Shown here piece by piece: positions 55,578 through 64,000 of a stretch of 64,000 bases of DNA; position 1 is the first letter of the stretch; each line of letters opens with the position of its first letter. Both the position numbers and the translations under genes were made by a program. The stretch covers positions 62,001-126,000 of the forward strand of contig JAKLLB010000002.1 in the NCBI GenBank assembly GCA_023150345.1, written 5' to 3'. The notes under the pieces are model-generated. The model searched no databases. It had not been told where the DNA came from and saw only the letters and a program-made list of their open reading frames with translations. Source of the DNA: Aquabacterium sp. (GTDB lineage Bacteria; Pseudomonadota; Gammaproteobacteria; Burkholderiales; Burkholderiaceae_C).

Positions 55578-57179
55578 CTAACGAAGCCGCGCCAACAAGC
55601 CGGCCGTGGAGGCATCGAGACCCGCGCTGTCCCCGCTGCCCAGTCGCGGCAGCAGGTCGCCGCACAGCGCCTTGCCCAGCTCCACTCCCCATTGGTCGAA
55701 GCTGTTGATGCCCCAGACCGCGCCGCTGGTGAACACCCGGTGTTCGTACAGCGCCACCAGCGCACCCAGCGCGCGGGGCGTGAGCTCCTGCAAGACGAAT
55801 GTCGTGCTGGGGCGGTTGCCCGGGAAGCTGCGATGCCGCGCGACCGTGAGCGGGTCCAGCGTCGGTGCCGCCGTGGGTGCCCGCTCGCCGAGGGCCTGCT
55901 CGGTGGTCTTGCCCAGCATCAGCGCCTGGCTCTGGGCCAGGCAGTTGGCCAGCGCCTTGGCATGCAGGTCGGCGTAGCCATGGCTGGGCCGCCGCACCGC
56001 GATGAACTCCACCGGAATGACATCGGTGCCCTGGTGCAGCATCTGGAAGTACGCATGCTGCCCATTGGTGCCCGGCTCGCCCCACACCACCGGGCTGGTG
56101 CCATAGGTCAGCGGTCGGCCATCGTGGTCGACGCATTTGCCGTTGGACTCCATCTCGAGCTGCTGCAAGTAGGCCGGCAGACGCCTCAGGCCCTGGTGGT
56201 AGGGCGCGACCGAGCGGCTGCTGCAACCAACGAAGTTGCGATACCACACGTCCAGCAGGCCGAGCTGCAGGGGCAGGTTGCGTACAGCGGGGGCGTCGGC
56301 GAAGTGGCGATCCATCGCATGGGCACCGTCGAGCATGGCCCGAAAACCGGCGGAGCCGACGGCGATCGCGATCGGCAGTCCGATCGCGCTCCACATCGAG
56401 TAGCGGCCGCCCACCCAGTCCCAGAAACCGAAGGTGGTGTGCACACCGAGCTGCGCCGCGGCCTGGAGGTTCGTGGTCACGCCGACGAAGTGCCGTGCAA
56501 CGTCCTGCGCTGTCATGCCCTGGTCGAGGAACCACTGCCGCGCCACGACGGCGTTGGCCATGGTCTCCTGGGTCGTGAAAGTCTTGCTGGCGATGATGAA
56601 CAGCGTGTGGCGGGCCTGCAAGCGCGCCAGCACGGGTGCAATGTCGTGACCATCGACATTGCTCACGAAGTGCATGTGCAGCCCCGCATGCACATGCGCC
56701 TGCAACGCGGCCACGGCCATCTGCGGCCCCAGGTCGGAGCCACCGATGCCGATGTTCACCACATCGGTGATGCCGCTGGCTGTGGTGTCGCGCACCTGGT
56801 CGGCAAAGGCCAGCATGCGGTCGAGGATCTCGTGCACCTCCTGGCTGTGCGGCCCGGCACCCCGAGGAGCTCGCAACGCCGTGTGCAGGACGGCGCGTCC
56901 TTCGGTCGCATTGATCGGATCCCCTGCGAGCATGGCATCTCGCCGACGCGCCACGCCGCACTGGTGCGCAAGCTCCAGCAGCAACTCGCGAGTGCGCGAG
57001 TCCCAGAGGTTCTTCGACAGGTCGGCGAACACCTCGGGCGCCTCCAGCGCGAAAGCTTCGAAGCGACCCGCATCGCTGGCAAAGGCTGTGCGCAGGTCGA
57101 ACGCGCGCCCGGCGTTCGTGTGGTGCTCGCGCAGCGCCTGCCAGGCCGCGGTCGCATCGCAGCGGGCCGTGGCGATCAC
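55578..57179 (-). CDS. pgi: glucose-6-phosphate isomerase
   Basis: Interconverts glucose 6-phosphate and fructose 6-phosphate. The 533 residues are of normal length for the large class. Motifs: [13 protein letters not shown] (about 145-157), [10 protein letters not shown] with phosphate-binding residues, [13 protein letters not shown] (about 260-272), MESNGK, and the C-terminal signature [11 protein letters not shown]. The ATG overlaps the tal stop by four bases (57176-57179), so tal and pgi form an operon. Downstream is the kinase gene, 71 bp away. Confidence 0.96.
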   Translation of the reverse strand: MIATARCDATAAWQALREHHTNAGRAFDLRTAFASDAGRFEAFALEAPEVFADLSKNLWDSRTRELLLELAHQCGVARRRDAMLAGDPINATEGRAVLHTALRAPRGAGPHSQEVHEILDRMLAFADQVRDTTASGITDVVNIGIGGSDLGPQMAVAALQAHVHAGLHMHFVSNVDGHDIAPVLARLQARHTLFIIASKTFTTQETMANAVVARQWFLDQGMTAQDVARHFVGVTTNLQAAAQLGVHTTFGFWDWVGGRYSMWSAIGLPIAIAVGSAGFRAMLDGAHAMDRHFADAPAVRNLPLQLGLLDVWYRNFVGCSSRSVAPYHQGLRRLPAYLQQLEMESNGKCVDHDGRPLTYGTSPVVWGEPGTNGQHAYFQMLHQGTDVIPVEFIAVRRPSHGYADLHAKALANCLAQSQALMLGKTTEQALGERAPTAAPTLDPLTVARHRSFPGNRPSTTFVLQELTPRALGALVALYEHRVFTSGAVWGINSFDQWGVELGKALCGDLLPRLGSGDSAGLDASTAGLLARLR

Positions 57180-58129
57180 GATGCCCGCTCCTGGATCATC
57201 TGGTCGAGCCGCACGGCATCGGCCGCGAAAGCGCGGATGCCCTCGGCCAGCTTCTCGGTGGCCATGGCGTCTTCGTTGAGCGCCCAGCGGAATCCCGCCT
57301 CGTCGTAATGCACCTCGGGCAGCGCCGTTGCCCGGGCTTGCGCGGGGTCCAGCCGCCTGGGCACCGCTGCCAGCGACGACTGCAATTGCGCCAGCAGTTC
57401 GGGGCTGATGGTCAGCAGGTCACACCCGGCCAACGCGATGATCTGGCCCACGTTGCGAAAGCTCGCACCCATCACCTCGGTGGCGATGCCGAAGTGCTTG
57501 TAGTGTCGCCAGATGCGCTCGACCGACTGCACACCGGGGTCGCTGGGGCCGGCCATCGCCGCATCGTCCCAGGTGCTGCCGGCCTGCTTGCGATACCAGT
57601 CGTAGATGCGGCCGACGAAGGGTGAGATCAGCTTCACACCCGCATCGCCACAGGCCACCGCCTGGGCAAAGGAAAACAGCAACGTGAGGTTGCAGTGGAT
57701 GCCCTCGCGTTCGAGTTCACGCGCGGCCTCGATGCCTTCCCATGTGGCGGCGATCTTGATCAGCACCCGCTCCCGGTGCACCCCCGCGGCCTGGTACAGG
57801 CCGATGAGGCGCCGGGCGCGGGCCGCAGTGGCCATGATGTCGAACGACAGCCGCGCATCGACCTCGGTCGAAACCCGTCCGGGAACCACCTTCAGGATCT
57901 CGAGCCCGAAGCGCACCAGCACCTCGTCGACGACCTCCGCAAGCGGCCGGCCACGATGCGCCGCCACCGTTTCGTTCAGCAGCGGCGCGTAATCGGGTTG
58001 CTGCACCGCCTTGAGAATGAGCGACGGGTTGGTGGTGGCGTCACGCGGTGCAAAGGCCGCGAGCTGGCGGAAGTTGCCGGTGTCGGCCACCACGGTCGTG
58101 TGGGCCTTGAGCTGGTCGAGCTGGTTCAT
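57176..58129 (-). CDS. tal: transaldolase
   Basis: A cytoplasmic pentose-phosphate enzyme that moves a dihydroxyacetone unit between sugar phosphates. The 317 residues match the TalB group: TTNPS (32-36), the Schiff-base Lys125 in [11 protein letters not shown], and [14 protein letters not shown]. The first gene of a tal-pgi operon, it is divergent from the beta-helix gene across 98 bp. A TCTAAT hexamer 33 bases before the ATG is a possible -10. Confidence 0.96.
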   Translation of the reverse strand: MNQLDQLKAHTTVVADTGNFRQLAAFAPRDATTNPSLILKAVQQPDYAPLLNETVAAHRGRPLAEVVDEVLVRFGLEILKVVPGRVSTEVDARLSFDIMATAARARRLIGLYQAAGVHRERVLIKIAATWEGIEAARELEREGIHCNLTLLFSFAQAVACGDAGVKLISPFVGRIYDWYRKQAGSTWDDAAMAGPSDPGVQSVERIWRHYKHFGIATEVMGASFRNVGQIIALAGCDLLTISPELLAQLQSSLAAVPRRLDPAQARATALPEVHYDEAGFRWALNEDAMATEKLAEGIRAFAADAVRLDQMIQERAS

Positions 58130-58215
58130 GGTGCGAGCGGCATGACGTGAAGGACAGCGCCGATTAGAACCCGTCCACTCGCGGTCACGGTTCCCGCGCG
58201 GTTACCTCCGCGCGA

Positions 58216-58221
58216 CAGAAT
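58216..58221 (+). promoter_or_regulatory. putative -10 element of the beta-helix gene (leaderless type)
   Basis: CAGAAT ends 6 bases before the GTG start at 58228, with no ribosome site between and no evident -35. Confidence 0.3.
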
Positions 58222-58227
58222 CGGCCC

Positions 58228-59454
58228 GTGCCCGTACCACCCGACGCTCGCCCTGCCACTGCGCACGCGCGCCCGCCCACGCGGCGGCGCCTGCTGGGTA
58301 CAGCCGGCAGCCTGTTGGCCGGCTGGGCCGGACCCATCCGGGCCGAGCCGAACCCCGAGGCCATCACTTGGCGCATCGGTCCCGGCCGCTTGCACACCAC
58401 CTTGGCCGCGGCGCTGCGCCAGGCGCACGATGGCGACACCATCGAGATCGACGCCGGTGTGTACACGGGCGAAGTGGGCGTGGTGACGCAGCGCCGGTTG
58501 ACGCTGCGCGGCGTGGGTGGATCAGCGGTGCTCGATGCGCAGGGTCGGCACGCTTTGGGCAAGGGCACGCTGGTGGTCACCGGTGGCGACATCATGGTCG
58601 AGAACCTGGAGTTCCGCGGCGCGCGGGTGCCCCATCACAACGGCGCCGGCATCCGGCTGGACGGTGGGCGCCTCAGCGTGCGCCGATGCCGATTCATCGA
58701 CAACCAGATGGGCATCCTCACCGGCAATCGGCCCGACATCGAGCTGCACATCGAAGACAGCCTGTTTGCCCAGGCCCCACGCGACACCGGCGCGCTGCAC
58801 CACCTGCTGTACGTCGGCCGCATCGGCCGGTTCAGCGTCCGAGGCAGCCGCTTCGAGAACGGGTGGCATGGCCATCTCCTGAAGTCCCGCGCGCAGCACT
58901 CGGTCATCGAGTACAACCTGATCCACGATGGCCCCCTGGGGAGCGCCAGCTACGAGATCGACCTGCCCGAGGGCGGACTGGCCCGGATCATCGGCAACGT
59001 GATCGGCCAATCACGCCAGACCCAGAACGTGGCCCTGCTGTCCTTCGGCGCCGAAGGCGGGCACTGGCCCCGCCACGCGCTCCACCTGGCACACAACACG
59101 TTCGTGAGCGACTACCCGGGCATCGCCCGCTTCGTCCAGATCTGGACCGAACGGCTCGGCAGCCTGGTCGATGTGCAGGTGATCAACAACCTGGCCGTCG
59201 GTCCGGGGTGGCTCGGCCCTGGACTGCCCGGCCGTCACGATGGCAACTGGCCCGCGCTCTCGGCATGGTTCACCGATGCGCGGGCCATGGATTGGCGCCT
59301 GCCACCTGGCAGCGTGCTGCGTGGCGCGGGCGTCGACCCGCGCCGGGAGCCCGGACCCGACCTGCGTCCGCGCGCCGAGTTCACTTGGCCGACAGGCACG
59401 CGCGCGCTCGACGCGGACCCCGTCCGTTGGACACCCGGCGCATTCCAGCGTTGA
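58228..59454 (+). CDS. exported right-handed beta-helix protein
   Basis: A 408-residue protein with a Tat-like signal (RRRLLGTAGSLLAGWAGPIRA, twin-Arg type, cleavage near residue 39), starting at a GTG. The body shows parallel beta-helix coils: DGDTIEIDAGVYTGEV, a VVTGGDIMVENLEFRGARV run, and repeated I-x-x-N-x-I/V steps (IEYNLIHDG, IIGNVIGQS, VINNLAVGP), as in pectate-lyase-like and NosD proteins. The conserved HHNGAGIRLDGG segment may hold the active face. It is probably a periplasmic polysaccharide-binding or -cleaving protein; substrate unknown. It lies alone between tal and zwf. Confidence 0.82.
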   Translation: MPVPPDARPATAHARPPTRRRLLGTAGSLLAGWAGPIRAEPNPEAITWRIGPGRLHTTLAAALRQAHDGDTIEIDAGVYTGEVGVVTQRRLTLRGVGGSAVLDAQGRHALGKGTLVVTGGDIMVENLEFRGARVPHHNGAGIRLDGGRLSVRRCRFIDNQMGILTGNRPDIELHIEDSLFAQAPRDTGALHHLLYVGRIGRFSVRGSRFENGWHGHLLKSRAQHSVIEYNLIHDGPLGSASYEIDLPEGGLARIIGNVIGQSRQTQNVALLSFGAEGGHWPRHALHLAHNTFVSDYPGIARFVQIWTERLGSLVDVQVINNLAVGPGWLGPGLPGRHDGNWPALSAWFTDARAMDWRLPPGSVLRGAGVDPRREPGPDLRPRAEFTWPTGTRALDADPVRWTPGAFQR

Positions 59455-59485
59455 CCGCCGGAAGAAACTTGGGCATCATGTAGGA

Positions 59486-59500
59486 AGTAACTCAGTTACA
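59486..59500. promoter_or_regulatory. HexR-like operator upstream of zwf-hexR
   Basis: AGTAACTCAGTTACA contains the perfect palindrome GTAAC-TCA-GTTAC (59487-59499). It fits 12 of 15 positions of the known HexR pattern TGTARTNNNAYTACA. It lies 44 bp upstream of the zwf ATG, and the second gene of the operon encodes a HexR-type regulator, so autoregulation is likely. Confidence 0.6.
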
Positions 59501-59543
59501 TCTCCAAGTCACATGGCCGCATCCTCGCGCGGCTCGAGGCCCT

Positions 59544-60989
59544 ATGTCGTTCGATCTCGTTTTCTTCGGTGGCACCGGCGATCTGGCCTGGCGCAAGCTG
59601 GTGCCCGCCCTCTTTCAGGCCTGGCGGCACGGCAAGCTTCCCGCGGGCGGCCGCATCCTGGCGGTGGCCCGCGACGAGCGCTCCGATGCCGACTACCGCG
59701 GTTTCATCCGCGAGCGCTTCGTCGAGGTCGACAGCGCCAAGCGGCCCACTGACGACGAGTTCTCGCGTTTCGCCGAACTGCTGCACTACCGGCGCATGGA
59801 TCTCTCACAGCCGGAACACTATGCCGGCTTGAAGCAGTGGCTCGATGCCCGCGGCGCCGATACGGTGGTGCTGTACCTGGCGACAGCGCCCTACCTGTTC
59901 CCGGTGATCTGCGAGCAGTTGGGCGCGGCGGGGCTGAACGGGCCGAACGTGCGGGTGGTCCTCGAGAAGCCGCTGGGGCACGACCTGGCCAGTGCCCGCG
60001 AGATCAACCGAGTGGTGCGCTCTGCCTTTGCGGAGTCGCAGGCCTATCGCATCGATCACTACCTGGGCAAGCCGTCGGTGCAGAACCTGATGGCCCTGCG
60101 CTTCGGCAATGCCCTGTTCGAGCCGCTGTGGCGGCGCGAGAGCATCGCCAACATCCAGATCACGCTGGCCGAGGCGCTCGGGGTGGGCACGCGCGGCGAC
60201 TTCTACGACCAGACCGGTGCGCTGCGCGACATGGTCCAGAACCATGCGCTGCAGCTGCTGACCATGATCGCCATGGAGCCACCGTCCACCAGCGATGCCG
60301 ACGCCATCCGCGACGAGAAACTCAAGGTGCTCAAGTCGCTGCGGCCGTTCACGCCCGAGAGCGTCGTGCGCGATGTCGTTCGGGGTCAGTACCGCGCGGG
60401 CACCATCGACGGCCGGGCCGTGCCAGGCTATCTGGACGAGCCCAAGGTGCCCACCAGCAGCACCACCGAGACCTTCGTGGCGTTGCGCACCGAGGTGCAG
60501 AACTGGCGTTGGGCGGGCGTGCCGTTCTACTTGCGCACCGGCAAGCGCCTGGCATCGCGCCATGCCCAGATCGTGGTGAATTTCCGTCCGGTCCCTCACC
60601 CGATCTTTCCGGGCTCGTCGCGCGCCAACAAGCTGGTGATCAACCTCCAGCCCGAGGACGGGCTGGAGCTGCACCTTCTGGCCACCAAAGGCAGCAGCCA
60701 CGGCGAGCTGCTGGCGCCGGTGTCACTGGACCTCGACTTCGACAAGGCCTTTGCCAGCGAGCGCGTGGGGGCCTACGAGCGGCTGCTGCTCGACGCGATC
60801 GCCGGGCGCCTGAACCTGTTCGTGCGCAGCGATGAGCAGGAGCAGGCCTGGCGTTGGGTGGAGCCCATTGCGCATGCCTGGGCCTGCGATCCCAACGGGC
60901 CGCGACCATACGCCGCCGGCACCTGGGGGCCACCTGCCTCCAGCGCGATGATCGCGCGCGATGGCTCGACCTGGGACGAAGAACAATGA
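59544..60989 (+). CDS. zwf: glucose-6-phosphate 1-dehydrogenase
   Basis: Oxidises glucose 6-phosphate with NADP+ to 6-phosphogluconolactone, the entry to the Entner-Doudoroff and pentose-phosphate routes. The 481 residues have the cofactor motif GGTGDLA (9-15), EKPLGHDLASA, and the catalytic RIDHYLGK motif (about 168-175). The stop overlaps the hexR start (ATGA). The usual 6-phosphogluconolactonase gene is not adjacent. Regulation by HexR through the palindrome at 59486-59500 is inferred. Confidence 0.96.
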   Translation: MSFDLVFFGGTGDLAWRKLVPALFQAWRHGKLPAGGRILAVARDERSDADYRGFIRERFVEVDSAKRPTDDEFSRFAELLHYRRMDLSQPEHYAGLKQWLDARGADTVVLYLATAPYLFPVICEQLGAAGLNGPNVRVVLEKPLGHDLASAREINRVVRSAFAESQAYRIDHYLGKPSVQNLMALRFGNALFEPLWRRESIANIQITLAEALGVGTRGDFYDQTGALRDMVQNHALQLLTMIAMEPPSTSDADAIRDEKLKVLKSLRPFTPESVVRDVVRGQYRAGTIDGRAVPGYLDEPKVPTSSTTETFVALRTEVQNWRWAGVPFYLRTGKRLASRHAQIVVNFRPVPHPIFPGSSRANKLVINLQPEDGLELHLLATKGSSHGELLAPVSLDLDFDKAFASERVGAYERLLLDAIAGRLNLFVRSDEQEQAWRWVEPIAHAWACDPNGPRPYAAGTWGPPASSAMIARDGSTWDEEQ

Positions 60990-61864
60990 CCATGCTCGAA
61001 CGCGTGAAGGCCTCGCTGCCGGCGCTGCCGCCGGCCGAGCAGCGCGTGGCCAAGCTGCTGCTGGCCGACCCGCGCAGCTTCGCCACCTTGCCGGTGGGCG
61101 AACTGGCCGATCGCGCGCACGTGAGCAAGCCCACGGTCGTGCGTTTCTGCCGCAGCGTGGGCTACGGCGGCCTGGCCGATTTCAAGCTCAAGCTGGCGGG
61201 CACGGTCAACGAAGGCGTGCCTTTCGTGCACCGCGCCGTCGACGAGGACGACAAGCCCGGCGAGATCATCATCAAGGTCATCGACAATGCGGTGGCGGCG
61301 CTGCTCAAGTACCGCAACGCGGCCGCCGACCACGCGTTCGCCCGCGCCATCGACGCACTGGTGGTCGCCTGCCGCGACCACAAGCGCATCGAGTTCTACG
61401 GGGTGGGCAATTCGGGCATCGTGGCCCAGGACGCCCAGCACAAGTTCTTCCGACTGGGCGTGAACACCGCCGCCTGCAGCGACGGCCATGTGCAGTTGAT
61501 GAGCGCGACCATGCTCGGTGCGGGAGACTGCGCGGTGATCTTCAGCAACTCGGGCCGCAGCCGAGACCTGCTCGACGCCGCCGGTGTGGCCCGGCGCAAG
61601 GGCGCCACCGTCATCGTGGTCACCGCCAGTGCCTCACCGCTGGCGCAGTTTGCGCAAAGCCACGGCCAGATCCTGCTGGCGGCCGATCACCCAGAGGACT
61701 TCGACCGCTACAGCCCGATGGTGTCGCGACTGCTGCACCTGATCATCGTCGACATTCTCAACACCGGGGTCGCGCTGCGGCTGGGTGCCGGCCTGCGCCC
61801 CATGCTGCAAGAGATCAAGCGCAACCTGCGCGCCAAGCGCTACGCACAGCCCGAAGAGCCCTGA
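60986..61864 (+). CDS. hexR: MurR/RpiR family regulator, HexR type
   Basis: A 292-residue regulator: the N-terminal RpiR-type HTH domain (about 1-78, with GELADRAHVSKPTVVRFCRS in part) and a C-terminal SIS domain (about 130-260, with EFYGVGNSGIVAQDAQHKF and IFSNSGRSRDLLDAA) that binds a sugar phosphate. HexR family members respond to 2-keto-3-deoxy-6-phosphogluconate and control zwf, edd/eda and central carbon genes. The overlap with zwf and the HexR-like operator upstream support this identity over other RpiR types. Confidence 0.92.
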   Translation: MTMLERVKASLPALPPAEQRVAKLLLADPRSFATLPVGELADRAHVSKPTVVRFCRSVGYGGLADFKLKLAGTVNEGVPFVHRAVDEDDKPGEIIIKVIDNAVAALLKYRNAAADHAFARAIDALVVACRDHKRIEFYGVGNSGIVAQDAQHKFFRLGVNTAACSDGHVQLMSATMLGAGDCAVIFSNSGRSRDLLDAAGVARRKGATVIVVTASASPLAQFAQSHGQILLAADHPEDFDRYSPMVSRLLHLIIVDILNTGVALRLGAGLRPMLQEIKRNLRAKRYAQPEEP

Positions 61865-61903
61865 ACCGGTTGGCGGCGGCCGCCCGCTGCTCAACGGCGG
61901 CGT

Positions 61904-62182
61904 TCAGTCCGTGGCGGTGTCGGACAGCAATCCGGCAACGCCGTAGAGCCGGGCCAGCGCGAGTGCCTTTTCGGGCAGTCCCTCGACCCGCAGCACGCGG
62001 CCCTGCTCGGCTGCCATACGTCGGCACTCCAGCAACACGGCGATCGCAGCGCTGTCGAGCGTCTGCAGGGCCGATGCGTCGAGCACGGGCTCGGCGTCGG
62101 CAGCAATGGCCGGCAGCAGCGCCTGCAGGGCCCGGCTCGCCTGGGCCATCGTCAGTTCGGCGGGCAGCGCGATCACGGCCAT
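61904..62182 (-). CDS. mlaB: STAS domain protein MlaB
   Basis: A 92-residue single STAS domain protein, the cytoplasmic subunit that sits on the MlaFE ATPase and stabilises it. The core LDASALQTLDSAAIAVLLECRRMA (in part) is the conserved STAS loop and helix. It shares one base with the mlaC stop (TGATG). It is the last gene of the mla operon, converging on hexR. Confidence 0.88.
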   Translation of the reverse strand: MAVIALPAELTMAQASRALQALLPAIAADAEPVLDASALQTLDSAAIAVLLECRRMAAEQGRVLRVEGLPEKALALARLYGVAGLLSDTATD

Positions 62183-62820
62183 CAGTTCTTGGTCGCAGCC
62201 ACAGCCGTGGACTTGTTCTTCTCGGTCAGGCGGTTGATCAGGGCATCCATCCCGCCAGTGCTGAGGTCCTTGGCGAACTGGCCCTTGTAGGCCTCGACGA
62301 TCCAGAAGCCGCTGACATTGACATCAAAGATCTTCCAGCCATCACCGTTCTTCTCGAGTCGGTAGTCGAGCTGGATGGGTTCGCCGCGCCCGCGGACTTC
62401 GGTACGCACGACCAGGTCGTCCTCGGATGCGGCCCGCAGCGGCTTGACATGGACGCTCTGGTCCTTCACCTGCGTCAGCGCGCCCGAGTAGGTGTTCACG
62501 AGCAGGGTCTTGAACTCGTCGAGCATGCGCTTCTTCTGCTCGGGCGTGGCCGATCGCCATTGCGGACCGACCGACCTGGAGGTCATGCGCTCGAAGTTCA
62601 CATGCGGCATCACCTTGGCATCGACCAACGACCGAATGCGAGGAACATCACCGGCCTGGATGGCCTTGTCGGCCTTGACCGCGTCGATCACCTCCGTGGA
62701 AAGCTTCCGCACGAACTCGTCGGCGGCCTGGGCCTCGGCACGCGCGGCAGGTGCCCAGCCGACAACGCTCAGGGTTGCCGCGATGCCGCCCAGCGCACTC
62801 AACACGTCTCGTCGAAACAT
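62182..62820 (-). CDS. mlaC: phospholipid-binding periplasmic protein MlaC
   Basis: A 212-residue shuttle that carries phospholipid between the outer-membrane MlaA complex and inner-membrane MlaFEDB. There are two adjacent ATGs; the second (62820) has AAAGGA at the better distance and gives MFRRDVLSALGGIAA. A signal peptide ends near AARA (about residue 28). The Tgt2/MlaC fold is visible by VDAKVMPHVNFERMTSRSVG (in part), FKTLLVNTYSGAL and NGDGWKIFDVNVSG, which line the lipid pocket. It follows mlaA by 66 bp. Confidence 0.92.
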   Translation of the reverse strand: MFRRDVLSALGGIAATLSVVGWAPAARAEAQAADEFVRKLSTEVIDAVKADKAIQAGDVPRIRSLVDAKVMPHVNFERMTSRSVGPQWRSATPEQKKRMLDEFKTLLVNTYSGALTQVKDQSVHVKPLRAASEDDLVVRTEVRGRGEPIQLDYRLEKNGDGWKIFDVNVSGFWIVEAYKGQFAKDLSTGGMDALINRLTEKNKSTAVAATKN

Positions 62821-62886
62821 CATCGTCCTTTCATGCACGGGCCGTGTCGGCCCTCTTGCCCTCAACGCACACCTGCGCTCGGCGGT

Positions 62887-63651
62887 TCACTTCGGCAAAG
62901 CTGCCGCCGGCTCCTCGTCCTCCGGCGGACTGCCGTCATAGATCTGGCTGCGCCGACGCGCGAGGTACGCATCGCGCAGGAACACGTACTTGTCCAGCGC
63001 GATGTCGTCGAGCACCCGCGAAGCATTGAGCAGCCGAACCCGCGTGTCGAGCAGTTGCAGCACGCGGGCACCGTTCTGGTCGCGCACCTCGCCAAACGCC
63101 AACTGAGGCGGTGAAGCCTTGGAGTCGACCACCATGGCAGCGGCATCACGCACCGTGGACGGTCCCAGCAGCGGCAGAACCAGGTACGGGCCGCTGGACA
63201 TGCCCCACCGACCCAGCGTCTGGCCGAAGTCCTCGCTGCGGCGCTCCAGCCCCATCTCGTCGGCGATGTCGATGAAGCCGGCAAAGCCGAACAGCGTGTT
63301 GGTCGTCACCCGCATGCCCGTCTCGAGCGCGGCCTGCGGCTTGCCTTGCAACGTCAAGTTCACCACCGACCAGGCATCGCCGAGGTTGCCGAACATGTTG
63401 CCGATGCCGGCGCGCAGCCACTCGGGCACCATCGCACGGTAGCCCAGGGCCGCCGGCTTGACCACCGTCTGGTCAACCACTTCGTTGAACGCGAACATCG
63501 CGCGATTGAAGCGCTCCCAAGGATCGGCCCGTGTCGCGGTGGGGCCGGTGTCTTCCAGACGCTGCATCCGCCATGGTGCGTTGGCGCAACCACTCAGCGC
63601 CGTGATCCCCAGGACCAGCAGCGTCGTACGCGACAGCCTGGCCACACTCAT
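62887..63651 (-). CDS. mlaA: outer-membrane lipoprotein MlaA (VacJ)
   Basis: A 254-residue lipoprotein (lipobox LSGC, Cys22) of the VacJ family, which forms the outer-membrane ring that removes mislocalised phospholipid. The conserved WERFNRAMFAFNEVVD block (about 45-60), NMFGNLGDAWSVVN, FIDIADEMG and FGQTLGRWGMSSGPYLVLPLLGPS (in part) are all present. In enterobacteria the gene is elsewhere; here it is inside the mla operon, as in other Burkholderiales, and its ATG overlaps the mlaD stop. Confidence 0.95.
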   Translation of the reverse strand: MSVARLSRTTLLVLGITALSGCANAPWRMQRLEDTGPTATRADPWERFNRAMFAFNEVVDQTVVKPAALGYRAMVPEWLRAGIGNMFGNLGDAWSVVNLTLQGKPQAALETGMRVTTNTLFGFAGFIDIADEMGLERRSEDFGQTLGRWGMSSGPYLVLPLLGPSTVRDAAAMVVDSKASPPQLAFGEVRDQNGARVLQLLDTRVRLLNASRVLDDIALDKYVFLRDAYLARRRSQIYDGSPPEDEEPAAALPK

Positions 63652-64000
63652 TTCCGCGTCCCCGCATCGGCAGCCGGCTTGCCCGCGCCGTCGCCCGCCC
63701 CGGCCTCGGCTGCCTTGCTGAACAGAAACTGGCTGATGAGGTTCTCGAGCACCACCGCCGACTGCGTCTGGGTGATGGTGTCGCCTGCGCCCAGGTTCTT
63801 CTCTTCGCCTCCCGGCTCCAGCCCGATGTACTGGTCACCCAACAAACCGGCTGTGAGGATCTTGGCCGAGGTGTCCTTCGGGAACTGGAAGCCCTGGTTC
63901 ACCTCCAGGGTGACGACGCCCTGGAACGTCTTGGGGTCCAGCGCAATACGGGTAACGCGGCCGACCACCACGCCAGCCGACCGCACCGGGGCACGCGGTT
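63648..64000 (-). CDS. mlaD: phospholipid transport protein MlaD (N-terminus beyond window)
   Basis: The C-terminal 116 codons of an MCE-domain protein; the frame runs off the right edge. The visible APVRSAGVVVGRVTRIALD and AKILTAGLLGDQYIGLEPGG (in part) are MCE consensus blocks. MlaD forms a membrane-anchored periplasmic hexamer that takes lipid from MlaC. The tail after the MCE domain is Gly/Ala-rich. The operon order mlaD-mlaA-mlaC-mlaB implies that mlaE and mlaF lie just outside. Confidence 0.93.
   Translation of the reverse strand, partial: PRAPVRSAGVVVGRVTRIALDPKTFQGVVTLEVNQGFQFPKDTSAKILTAGLLGDQYIGLEPGGEEKNLGAGDTITQTQSAVVLENLISQFLFSKAAEAGAGDGAGKPAADAGTRK

Overview
The window is a high-GC, densely packed chromosomal segment from a betaproteobacterium, almost certainly order Burkholderiales and probably from the Rubrivivax/Leptothrix/Comamonadaceae side. 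Evidence for this is the gene neighbourhoods (lysM-dprA-smg divergent from def-fmt; pgk/pyk/fba/purC; ampD-pilR-pilS-PP0621-ccsA divergent from ffh; proS divergent from rppH; zwf-hexR and pgi-tal; mlaD-mlaA-mlaC-mlaB), the Lys/Ala-rich histone H1-like protein with a C-terminal AAWPFPTG motif, and the DUF1631 and polyhydroxyalkanoate-system proteins. No integrase, transposase, CRISPR array, rRNA, phage or plasmid gene was seen. Both ends cut a gene (DUF1631 on the left, mlaD on the right).

Layout. 1-8.8 kb: DUF1631, the lysM-dprA-smg operon, def-fmt, htpX and two exported proteins. 8.9-18.5 kb: azlCD amino-acid exporter, then central carbon genes pgk, maeB, pyk, fba and coupled purC, interrupted by an unusual HTH/HATPase/STAS-like protein on the other strand. 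18.6-21 kb: a TPR-type protein, the H1-like protein and the only long gene-free stretch (709 bp). 21-29.7 kb: ampD, the PilR/PilS two-component pair, a PP0621-family zinc-ribbon protein and a CcsA-type cytochrome assembly protein, then ffh and ftsY flanking a DUF2726 gene. 29.7-39.8 kb: tRNA-Met, miaB, hemA-prfA-prmC, a small outer-membrane-like protein, grxD, a lytic transglycosylase with proS, and rppH. 39.8-48.1 kb: accessory metabolism: a wax-ester/diacylglycerol acyltransferase divergent from an acyl-CoA-binding protein, an overlapping operon of a molybdopterin oxidoreductase, a zinc aminopeptidase and a PHA-granule-type protein, then a coupled M20 amidohydrolase and DUF2817 peptidase pair. 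48.2-55.5 kb: lysR/lysA, a fused ABC exporter, and a eukaryote-type Ser/Thr kinase overlapping an OmpA-family lipoprotein. 55.5-64 kb: pgi-tal, a periplasmic beta-helix protein, zwf-hexR with a HexR-like operator, and the Mla phospholipid-transport operon.

Functional themes: sugar-phosphate and PEP/pyruvate/malate metabolism under HexR; translation initiation and termination; SRP targeting; envelope maintenance (Mla, AmpD, lytic transglycosylase, OmpA); and storage lipids. Many junctions are 1-4 base stop/start overlaps, so translational coupling is common.

Most of the window is ordinary housekeeping. The best candidates for something less described are the HTH-HATPase-STAS-like protein (15193-16269), the kinase/OmpA module (52475-55506), a recurrent pattern of -10-like hexamers placed 6-8 nt before start codons that suggests leaderless mRNAs, and a folded element in the 20.3-21.0 kb gap.
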